Of a stretch of DNA of 64,000 nt, positions 57,291 through 64,000 are shown one piece after another. The notes under the pieces are model-generated. The model made no database searches and was not told the DNA's origin. It was given only the letters and a program-made list of their open reading frames with translations. The translations under genes and the position numbers were made by a program. Source of the DNA: Streptomyces olivochromogenes (GTDB taxonomy: Bacteria > Actinomycetota > Actinomycetes > Streptomycetales > Streptomycetaceae); assembly GCF_001514115.1 (NCBI RefSeq), contig NZ_KQ948467.1, positions 206,545 through 270,544 on the forward strand, in the 5' to 3' direction. Each line of letters begins with the position of its first letter. Within the stretch, counting starts at the first letter, position 1.

Positions 57291-60092
57291 ATGGAGGTAT
57301 TTTCTGGGCGCCCTCGGAGCCCGGAACGTCATCCGCTCATCGGACGCTCCCGGCAACACCGGGCTTCCCGGTTGGACCTGCGCAGTACGGCCGGTCAGGT
57401 ATTCCTTCTCCAGGTCGTCATCGTGGTCCTGCTGGTCGTGGCCGCGGTGGCGGCCATGGTGCTCCAGACGTCGCGTGACGCGCTGCAACGGGGACGTCGT
57501 GAGTCGGTCGTCGCGGCCCAGTCGTTCGCGAGTGCCCCTGGCACGGCCGAGGCGCTGCGGAGCCCTGATCCGACGGCGGTGCTCCAGCCGCGGGCCGAGG
57601 AGGTGCGGAAACGCACGGGCGTGGACTTCGTCGTCGCCATGAACACGCAGGGGATTCGTTACACGTATCCCTATCCGCGGGAGATCGGGAAGAAGTTCGT
57701 CGGCAACATCGCACCGGCGCTTCAGGGCCGTACCGTCGTCGAGCAGGCCGGCGGCCCGCCTCTGCCCGCGGGCAAAGGGACGGCCGTGCAGGCGGTGGTC
57801 CCGGTGACCGACTCGCGGGGCAAGGTGGTCGGCCTGGTCTCCGCCGGAATCACGGTCAAGAACGTGACGGCACTGTGGCTGCCCCAGCTGCCGATCATCC
57901 TGGGCAGTGGCGCGGCCGCGCTGGCGGTGTCCATGACGGGAACGACGCTGGTGGCCCGGCGGCTGCGTCGGCAGACACACGGCCTGGCCCCGGCAGAGCT
58001 GGCGCAGCTGTACGAGCACCACGACGCGGTCCTGCACGCGGTGCGGGAAGGAGTGCTGATCATCGGCAGCGACGGACGACTGCTGTTGGCCAACGACGAG
58101 ACGAGGCGTCTGCTCGACCTGCCGGCGGACGCGCAGGGGCGCCCGGTGCGGGAGCTGGGACTGCCGGAGCCGATCACGCGTCTGCTGTCGTCGCCGGAGC
58201 CGGTCACCGATGAGGTGCATCTCGCAGGGGACCGATTGCTGGCCGTGAACAAGCGGCCAACGTACCCGCAGGCCGACCAGGGAGGCAGTGTGGTGACCCT
58301 GCGCGACACCACGGAGCTGGCGGTGGTCTCGGGGCGGGCCGAGGTCGCGCGGGAGCGACTGAAGCTGCTGTACGAGGCCGGGGTGGGGATTGGGACGACG
58401 CTGGACGTGGGGCGTACGGCGCAGGAGCTGGCCGACGTTGCGGCGCCGCAGTTCGCCGACCTGGTGACGGTGGACCTGCTCGACGCGGTACTGCGGGGGT
58501 GGGAGCCGACGGCGGAGGGGTGGCGGCACCTGCGTCGGGCGGCGATCGGCGGTGAGCAGCGGATGATCCCGGTGTATCCGCTGGGCGAAGTGATCACGTT
58601 CTCGCGCCGAACGCCGCAAATGCGGACGCTGCAGGAGCGACGGGTCTTGTTGGAGGCGGACCTGCGGCGGGCACACGGCTGGCGGGAGCAGGATCCGGAG
58701 CGCGCCCGGAAGGCCCTGGAGTGCGGGTTGCGTTCGCTGGTGACCGTACCGCTGCAGGCGCGGAACGTGCCGCTGGGTGTGGTGAACTTCTACCGGACAG
58801 TGGATTCCCCGGCGTTCCAGCCGGAGGATCTCTCCTTCGCGGAGGAACTGGCCGCGCGGGCGGCCCTGGCCATCGACAATGCCCGGAGGTTCACCCGGGA
58901 GCACGCGATGGCGGTGACGCTGCAGCGCAGTCTGTTGCCGCGGGCACAGCCGGATCAGGACGCACTGGAGGTGGCCTGGCGGTATCTGCCCGCGGAGGCG
59001 GGGGTGGGCGGGGACTGGTTCGACGTCATCCCGCTCTCGGGCGCTCGGGTGGCCCTGGTCATGGGCGACGTCGTCGGACACGGGCTGCACGCGGCGGCGA
59101 CGATGGGTCGGCTGCGCACCGCGGTGCACAACTTCTCCACCCTGGACCTCCCCGTTGACGAGGTGCTCGGGAACCTGGATGACCTCGTCGTCCGCATGGA
59201 CAACGAGGAGAACGCGGGCGACGCCGCGGAGGGCCACGAGGGGGAGGGGGTGACCGGAGCGACCTGTCTCTACGCGGTCTACGACCCGGTGGCGGGGGCC
59301 TGCACGATGGCCCGTGCGGGACACCCGGAACCGGTGTTGGTGTGTCCGGATGGGACGGTCACCTGTCCTGGCGTCCCGGCTTCGACGCCGCTCGGCGTGG
59401 GTGGCTACCCCTTCGAGACCGCCGAGTTCTCCTTGTCGGAGGGTTCACAACTGGTGCTGTACACCGACGGCCTGGTGGAGGACCGCACCCACGACATCGA
59501 CGTCGGGATGGAGAGGCTGCGCCGGGCATTGGACGGTTCCGAGCGCCGCACTCCGGAGGAGACGTGTCAGGCGGTGATCGACGCGCTGAAGCCGTCGCAC
59601 TCGTCCGACGACATCGCGCTGCTGGCGGCGCGTACGCGGATATTCCCGCCCTCGCGCGTGGCCGAGTGGGACGTGCCGTCGGACCCGGCGGCGGTTCCCT
59701 CGGTGCGGGCGCGGTGCAGGGAGACGTTGCGGGAGTGGGGACTGGAGGAGGCCGGATTCGCCACGGAACTGATCCTCAGCGAGCTGATCACGAACGCGAT
59801 CCGGTACGGCTTGCCACCGGTCCGTGTGCGGCTGCTGCACGGACGTTGTCTGATCTGCGAGGTGTCGGACGGCAGCGGCACCTCGCCGCGCCTACGGCGG
59901 GCGGCGACCATGGACGAAGGCGGACGGGGGCTGTTTCTGGTGGCGCAGTTCGCCCAGCGATGGGGAACCCGGTACACGACTCGGGGCAAGGTCATCTGGA
60001 CGGAACAGATTCTCCACGACGGCACATCCGCCGCCCCGAGCCAGACACTGGTCGATTTTCTTCTCGACCAGTTCGATGATTCCGACGCGTGA
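57291..60092 (+). CDS. Membrane-bound sensor SpoIIE (PP2C) phosphatase with HATPase domain, copy 4
   Basis: 933 residues. Helix 1 (VFLLQVVIVVLLVVAAVAAM VL, about 38-60), an extracytoplasmic CitA/DcuS-like sensor (MNTQGIRYTYPYPREIGKKF VGN, ALQGRTVVEQAGGPPLPAGK), helix 2 (about 198-225), PAS (AVREGVLIIGSDGRLLLAND), GAF (370-545), SpoIIE (AGVGGDWFDVIPLSGARVAL, MGDVVGHGLHAAATMGRL, YTDGLVED, DDIALLAART), HATPase (LSELITNAIRYGLPPVRVRL, DEGGRGLFLVAQF). The sensor type binds carboxylates in CitA and DcuS. All metal Asp residues are present. Start ATG 57291 has a weak site; the N-terminus may be shorter. Confidence 0.9.
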   Translation: MEVFSGRPRSPERHPLIGRSRQHRASRLDLRSTAGQVFLLQVVIVVLLVVAAVAAMVLQTSRDALQRGRRESVVAAQSFASAPGTAEALRSPDPTAVLQPRAEEVRKRTGVDFVVAMNTQGIRYTYPYPREIGKKFVGNIAPALQGRTVVEQAGGPPLPAGKGTAVQAVVPVTDSRGKVVGLVSAGITVKNVTALWLPQLPIILGSGAAALAVSMTGTTLVARRLRRQTHGLAPAELAQLYEHHDAVLHAVREGVLIIGSDGRLLLANDETRRLLDLPADAQGRPVRELGLPEPITRLLSSPEPVTDEVHLAGDRLLAVNKRPTYPQADQGGSVVTLRDTTELAVVSGRAEVARERLKLLYEAGVGIGTTLDVGRTAQELADVAAPQFADLVTVDLLDAVLRGWEPTAEGWRHLRRAAIGGEQRMIPVYPLGEVITFSRRTPQMRTLQERRVLLEADLRRAHGWREQDPERARKALECGLRSLVTVPLQARNVPLGVVNFYRTVDSPAFQPEDLSFAEELAARAALAIDNARRFTREHAMAVTLQRSLLPRAQPDQDALEVAWRYLPAEAGVGGDWFDVIPLSGARVALVMGDVVGHGLHAAATMGRLRTAVHNFSTLDLPVDEVLGNLDDLVVRMDNEENAGDAAEGHEGEGVTGATCLYAVYDPVAGACTMARAGHPEPVLVCPDGTVTCPGVPASTPLGVGGYPFETAEFSLSEGSQLVLYTDGLVEDRTHDIDVGMERLRRALDGSERRTPEETCQAVIDALKPSHSSDDIALLAARTRIFPPSRVAEWDVPSDPAAVPSVRARCRETLREWGLEEAGFATELILSELITNAIRYGLPPVRVRLLHGRCLICEVSDGSGTSPRLRRAATMDEGGRGLFLVAQFAQRWGTRYTTRGKVIWTEQILHDGTSAAPSQTLVDFLLDQFDDSDA

Positions 60093-60909
60093 GCCCGCAT
60101 GGCCCGGGAGCGCCGCGTCCTCCTGGGCGCTCAGGAACCGCCTCCGGTCCTGTGCTTGTGCAGTGGGCCCAGCGCCAGCCACCTGCTCGAACCTCACCAG
60201 AACCGCCACAACGCGTTCCACAGCCGGCTGAAGGAATTGGGGGCCCAAGCACGTCAGTGAGCGCGGGATGCCCGTCGGCTCGTAGGTCGCCGGATGGGCT
60301 TATGGGCCTATGGGCCGTGTCCGGGCCGTCCCTGCGCCGTCCGAGGCCGCTCGGCGGTGGCCGACAATGATCAATGACAACCGTTCAAGCAACCGTGCTC
60401 GTCCACGACCAGGGAAATCCCAGTTCCCCAAGATCCCCGACAAGTCCCAGCAGTTCCTGCAACTGCTCGAGGACGTCAACCCGCACGGGGAGATCTGGAT
60501 CGTCACCGGCAACGTCGACGGGCAACCCGGTCCCGCGAATGCCGTCGCCGGCCCAGCTGCAGCACGCGAGCCACGCCGGTCCGCAAGGTCGTTGAACGCC
60601 CCTGAACTGCGCTTCGACGCGAACCCGCTCTCCAACATCGTCAAACTGACCGGAGCGACGACACGGTCCCGGTCATCACACCGAGCTGCTCCAGGTCATG
60701 GACGGCAGGTCCGCACAAGAGGTGCCGACGGGGCGGCCATGCCGAGGCAGACCTCGACCGGGCGGTCCCTGGCGGGCGTGTCTCGCGTCGTGATTCCCGC
60801 AGGGGATCGTTGGTTGATCCCCCGGCGGTACAGCGAAACCGGAGGGTGCTCGGCCTGTCCGTCCTCAGTTCCGGGGCCCAGGACACTCACAACTTGCCCC
60901 GGAACGAGG
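60093..60909. other. 817-bp gap with transposase-like relic
   Basis: On the plus strand about 60420-60545, FPKIPDKSQQFLQLLEDVNP with HGEIWIVTGNVDGQPGP resembles the middle of an IS630-like transposase (LLEDV-NPHG-xxWIVTDN), then decays. Before it, HNAFHSRLKELGAQARQ-stop (60208-60261) is an unplaced gene tail. No intact gene. Confidence 0.4.
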
Positions 60910-61308
60910 TCACATCACGGCGTCGGTCTGAAGCGGGCCCGCGGTGATGCGGAGTGCCCGGATGCGAATCGGCTCTTCCTGGTCGAGGTAGAAGATGTGC
61001 ATGAACGGGGCTCGTACCACCTGGTCCGGTTCGCTCTTCCTGGCCATGGTCGCCTCGCCGCGCAGCAGGCGGACGCCGTCGCCCGCGGTCCAGAACTCCA
61101 GGACCTCGTGGGTGATGTTCAGCGGCGCGTCGATCTTGATGAAGAACTCCTTGATGGCCTCGACGCCATGGATGTGTGCGGTGCCGAAGAACATGTCGGT
61201 GTCTTCGGTCAGTGGCGCGAAGCCCTCACTGAACTCCAGGGTGTCGATGGCGTCCATGAACTTCAGGACCCAGCCGGGCACGGCCGTCGCTTGTGCGTTG
61301 TCTGTCAT
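60910..61308 (-). CDS. SnoaL-like/NTF2-fold protein
   Basis: 132 residues with AGGAGA nine bases before ATG. WVLKFMDAIDTLEFSEGFAP, LTEDTDMFFGTAHIHGVEAI, KEFFIKIDAPLNITHEVLEF and FMHIFYLDQEEPIRIRALRI have the cone-shaped NTF2/SnoaL fold (ketosteroid-isomerase-like). It may isomerise or hydrolyse a small molecule. It was the second gene of an operon with the alpha/beta hydrolase upstream, now broken. Confidence 0.75.
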   Translation of the reverse strand: MTDNAQATAVPGWVLKFMDAIDTLEFSEGFAPLTEDTDMFFGTAHIHGVEAIKEFFIKIDAPLNITHEVLEFWTAGDGVRLLRGEATMARKSEPDQVVRAPFMHIFYLDQEEPIRIRALRITAGPLQTDAVM

Positions 61309-61324
61309 GGCGGTGGTCTCCTGA

Positions 61325-61757
61325 TCAGGCTGCGGCGGCCAGGGCGGCCAGGGCGGCCAGGGCGGCGAGGTGGGCGGTGTGCTGGAGCACACGGAAGGTG
61401 CTTCCCTCGATGGCGTCGCCCATTTTCCGCACCACGTGTACGGGGAGGCGGTGCAGTTGATGCCGATCGCCGCCGTGGTCCGCTGGGGGTAGTAGGCCGG
61501 GAAGACCCCGGCGAGCATGCCGCCCCAACTGTTGCCCACCATGGCCTCGGACTTGCCGTGTCCGGGACTGTCGATGAGCGCTACGCGGTGGGTCGGGGTG
61601 AAGTGCTCGTACTCGTGCTGCCACATGGTGCCGTCATCAGGCTTGGCCAGCACATCATGGCGGGACCGTCGGGACGGCCGCCGACGCGCACGTTGATCAG
61701 ACCCAGTGCGGTGGGGATCAGCTTCTCGGTGACTCCTTCGAGCCGGTTCGTGGTCAT
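61325..61757 (-). pseudogene. Broken alpha/beta hydrolase
   Basis: ATG 61757 (site AGAGGAC): TTNRLEGVTEKLIPTALGLI, NVRVGGRPDGPAMMCWPSLM, then a frameshift to DGTMWQHEYEHFTPTHRVAL IDSPGHGKS. This is joined directly to MVGNSWGGMLAGVFPAYYPQ (nucleophile GNSWGG), so about 45 residues are missing. After a further shift only VVRKMGDAIEGSTFRVLQHT AHLAAL remains; the catalytic Asp/His half is gone. Confidence 0.8.
61334..61360. repeat. Nine-base tandem repeat
   Basis: GGCGGCCAG three times in a row, in the 3' end of the broken hydrolase; one frame codes repeated WPP, another repeated LAA. Confidence 0.7.
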
Positions 61758-61821
61758 GATCAGTCCTCTCTGCGACCGAAGAAGCGCTTCAGTCACTAGT
61801 CCTCCAGTGTGACTTCGCGAT

Positions 61822-63045
61822 CTAGGTGTCCAAGCGGCTGGTGAGCCGTCGTCGGTAGTGGGCGCGTCTGCCTGTGCCTGGAGGAGCCTGCGCCAGATTG
61901 ACCAGGCCAGAAGGTGGTGCGGCGGTGCGGCCGGTGGTTTGAAGAGCGTGCCGATGAGGTGGCGGATCTCCGGGATGGTCAGGTCGAACGGGTCGCAGCT
62001 GTGGACTGGGCGGTCCGGGTCGGCGCTCCGGTCTGGCTTCGCGCCGGCGGCAACGGCGGTGAGGGAGGCCAGCGCGAGCATGGCAAGGGTGACGTGGCGG
62101 TGCCAGGAGGTCCAGTGGCGGACCTGGTAGTGGTCCAGGCCGACCTGGCCTTGTGCGGCGTGGAAGCACTCCTCGATGCACCACCTGGTCCCGGCGACGC
62201 GAATCGGCGCGACCAGGGCCACTTGGCCTGGTGACCAGCACCGGTAAAAGGCAAGTTCGCCGGTTGCGGGGTTGCGGCGGATCAGCAGTAGCCGGTTCTT
62301 GTCGGCTCCGGTCTGCACCCATGTCCAGTCGTAGGAGCGCGGGCCCTTCGTTCCGGCGTCGGCGCTCTGCCGGTGCCAGGTGTCCCGGGGCAGTGAGGCG
62401 GCCACGGTGGCGGCCTGGACCACCGTGCGGTTCTCGTTGATCCGCACCTTGGTGGTGCGGGCGACTGCCAGGACGTAGCCGACTCCGCGTGCCTCAAGGG
62501 CGGACCGAAGCTGTGGGTCCTGGCCGTAGACCTCGTCGCCGGTCACCCAGTTGGAGGAGCACCCGGCGTCCAGGGCCGCTTCGATCATCTACCAGGCCTG
62601 GCCAGGCCAGGGGGGCTTGGTGGCGAACTCGACCTTCTCGGGAATCCCAGAGCCCGAGCGGCGACCGGAATCCTGGCACCAGGTGCGTTCGGGGAGGTAG
62701 AGCCGACGGTCAATCAGGGCCTGGCCTCGCGAGGACGCGTAGGCGAGGAACACCCCGACCTGGGCATTATCGATCCGACCGGCGGCGGGGGTGTACTGCC
62801 GTTGCACGCCAGCCGAACGCAGGCCCTTGTTCAGGAACCCTGTCTCGTCCACGATCAACACGCCGTCCCCGCCGAGGTGGTCCAGCACGTAAGCGGACCT
62901 CGTCGCGCACTTCGTCGGCGTCCCAGCGTGCGCTTCGCAGCAGCCTCTGCATCGCACCGGGGCGGGCATGACCAGCCTCTTCGGCCAGCTGCCAGCAGTT
63001 CTTGCGATCGACGCCGGACAGCAGTCCGAGGATGAACGATCTTCA
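61822..63045 (-). pseudogene. IS701-family transposase, multiply broken
   Basis: LSGVDRKNCWQLAEEAGHAR, PGAMQRLLRSARWDADEVRD, shift to AYVLDHLGGDGVLIVDETGF (first Asp), VQRQYTPAAGRIDNAQVGVF, LYLPERTWCQD, an in-frame TAG after PPWPGQAW (near 62590), MIEAALDAGCSSNWVTGDEV (second Asp), then RWCIEECFHAAQGQVGLDHY (Glu), a shift near 61870 and the normal ending YRRRLTSRLDT. The N-terminal start is missing. At least three lesions. Confidence 0.85.
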
Positions 63046-63268
63046 GAAGTCCCCACAACCCCTGATGATCACGCGTTGGCCGTTCTCATACTCACCTGGG
63101 CCCAGCGCAAAATCGCGAGGGCCGACCGGATGGGGATGGCGCGCTCTCGCCCGAGGCGGCTGATCCACTGTCAATCCCGTTGCGCGACCGAGCAGGTCAC
63201 CCCTAGCGTGCAAGCGCATAGGAACCGTGCGCCAGATCAGCACGCCACACGAATGAGGAGCAACCGCC
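63046..63268. other. Upstream region of the next gene
   Basis: No gene seen; it is the junction between the truncated IS701 and the promoter of 63269. Confidence 0.4.
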
Positions 63269-63646
63269 GTGGGAATCATGGTCTCGATCAGGGGTTGGCT
63301 GGAGTGTGACGACAGACAGCTGGCCCAGATCAAGGAGATCGTGGAAGCAGACGATCCGGAGCGCACCTACAGCGGGGGCTGGGCCTTCCCCGCTCGGCAG
63401 TACAACAGCGGCACGTGGGCCTTCTACGGGGGCAACATCCGCGCGGTGTCCCTCGACTGGTTCGAGGAGAGGTTGCGTCAGATCGCCCAGATCCCGGCCT
63501 CCTACCAGGACGACGAGTACGACGAGAGGCCCCGGGGGCTGTTTCTGGTCAGCCACGACGTCGACGGCATGAGCGAGTGGAGGGTCCACAGCGGCGGCCT
63601 GGTGATCGGCCGCCCGGATGGGGATTACCACTACCTCGACGCCTAG
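63269..63646 (+). CDS. Conserved-looking hypothetical protein
   Basis: 125 residues from GTG with GAGGAG 9 bases upstream. Acidic and rich in Trp/Tyr: VSIRGWLECDDRQLAQIKEI, SGGWAFPARQYNSGTWAFYG, LDWFEERLRQIAQIPASYQD, RGLFLVSHDVDGMSEWRVHS. Beta strands alternate with one helix; no Cys, no membrane helix. The length and single compact domain recall toxin-immunity or SUKH-like proteins, but I cannot place it. Confidence 0.75.
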   Translation: MGIMVSIRGWLECDDRQLAQIKEIVEADDPERTYSGGWAFPARQYNSGTWAFYGGNIRAVSLDWFEERLRQIAQIPASYQDDEYDERPRGLFLVSHDVDGMSEWRVHSGGLVIGRPDGDYHYLDA

Positions 63647-63771
63647 CTAGTGCCGCATCAAGCAACGTTGGCCCCTGCCTGCTGCTTCTCGTTGTGTGTA
63701 AGAGGTGGCAGTCAGCAACCGGTGTCTCGGTCCGTGGAATTGGGTCGACGTGTGACCGTGCAGTGATCAGC

Positions 63772-64000
63772 ATGGCGGCCATGGTGGACACTTCCCTGTA
63801 CGCGGCCTTCTTGGTCGCCGCATTCGCCCTGTGCCTCACTCCAGGACCCGACATGATGTTTGTTGTTGCCATGGGCGGACGCGGAGGGCCGACTACAGGC
63901 ATGATGGCGGCTCTGGGGGTGGCATTCGGTGCCCTGGCGCATGCTGTTGCCGCCGCGCTGGGCCTCTCGGCGCTCTTCACGTCACTGCCGACGCTCTACC
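63772..64000 (+). CDS. LysE/RhtB-family exporter, cut by window end
   Basis: 76 codons visible: SLYAAFLVAAFALCLTPGPD then MMFVVAMGGRGGPTTGMMAA LGVAFGALAHAVAAALGLSA. The TPGPD motif in helix 1 and the following Gly-rich loop are diagnostic of LysE/RhtB amino-acid or homoserine-lactone exporters. ATG 63781 is an alternative start. No clear ribosome site. Confidence 0.85.
   Translation, partial: MAAMVDTSLYAAFLVAAFALCLTPGPDMMFVVAMGGRGGPTTGMMAALGVAFGALAHAVAAALGLSALFTSLPTLY

Noticed and set aside
57285..57300. TGTATGGAG at the start of phosphatase copy 4
   Set aside because: Resembles one half-site of the repeated operator but has no symmetric partner.
1..64000. CRISPR arrays, tRNA, rRNA, riboswitches, phage structural genes, complete biosynthetic core genes (PKS/NRPS/terpene)
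   Set aside because: Looked for across the window; no regular spacer-repeat pattern, cloverleaf with CCA, or core enzyme motif was seen. A dedicated tRNAscan/Infernal/antiSMASH run would be decisive.

Overview
The window is GC-rich actinobacterial DNA and almost certainly comes from a Streptomyces or a close relative. The evidence is strong third-position G/C bias, many GTG starts, 4-base ATGA/GTGA gene overlaps, an SsgA-like protein, four SpoIIE-type PP2C phosphatases with an ATP-binding HATPase domain, a STAS-ANTAR protein, HxlR and TetR regulators, an in-frame TTA codon, and transposase families common in Streptomyces (IS5, IS481, IS701, IS256, ISL3). No essential or RNA genes were found. 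More than fifteen genes are broken, so the window looks like a chromosome arm that is gaining and losing accessory genes.

Layout. 1-6.0 kb: a TetR regulator with three operator palindromes controls a TetX-like flavin monooxygenase. Then come a maleylpyruvate isomerase-like gene, a pirin fused to a GNAT acetyltransferase, a divergent AhpD-like gene, and a string of gene fragments (SDR, LuxC-type reductase, aldo/keto reductase). 6.1-26 kb: a stress and envelope region with CsbD-like, small membrane, PRC-barrel, YihY, an Mrp-type antiporter operon, a methyltransferase/CDGSH/diiron-oxidase operon, an AI-2E-type permease, an LLM flavoenzyme, STAS-ANTAR and SRPBCC proteins. Dead flavodoxin, hemerythrin, SRPBCC and HAD genes lie among them. 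26.4-31.4 kb: two tandem PP2C phosphatases. 31.9-33.8 kb: a small secreted protein, an SsgA-like protein, a NIPSNAP protein and an HxlR regulator. 33.9-36.2 kb: an NmrA-like oxidoreductase and an MFS exporter.

36.2-44.1 kb: a broken IS481, two paralogous TetR regulators with almost the same DNA-reading helix, a self-sufficient P450-reductase fusion (CYP102/BM3 type) and a zinc alcohol dehydrogenase. 44.3-46.5 kb: a third PP2C phosphatase, split from its N-terminal sensor domain and lacking a key metal-binding Asp. 46.6-53.9 kb: a TetR-controlled aromatic-type catabolic operon (extradiol dioxygenase, FAH hydrolase, FAD hydroxylase, acetoacetyl-CoA synthetase-like ligase, nitroreductase). 54-57.2 kb: an SsgA relic, a membrane protein, an HTH protein with an unrecognised C-terminal domain, and transposase debris. 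57.3-60.1 kb: a fourth, membrane-bound PP2C phosphatase. 60.9-64 kb: a SnoaL-like protein beside a broken alpha/beta hydrolase, a broken IS701, a hypothetical gene and the start of a LysE exporter.

The strongest non-obvious signal is a repeated palindrome, CCATACG-N-CGTATGG. It lies across the start codons of both paralogous tetR genes, as a pair before the P450 fusion, as a pair before the secreted-protein/SsgA-like genes, and directly before the SsgA relic 15 kb away. It looks like one operator family shared by two competing repressors, linking an oxidative catabolic enzyme to a developmental gene family. All functional calls come from reading the sequence; no database search was run.
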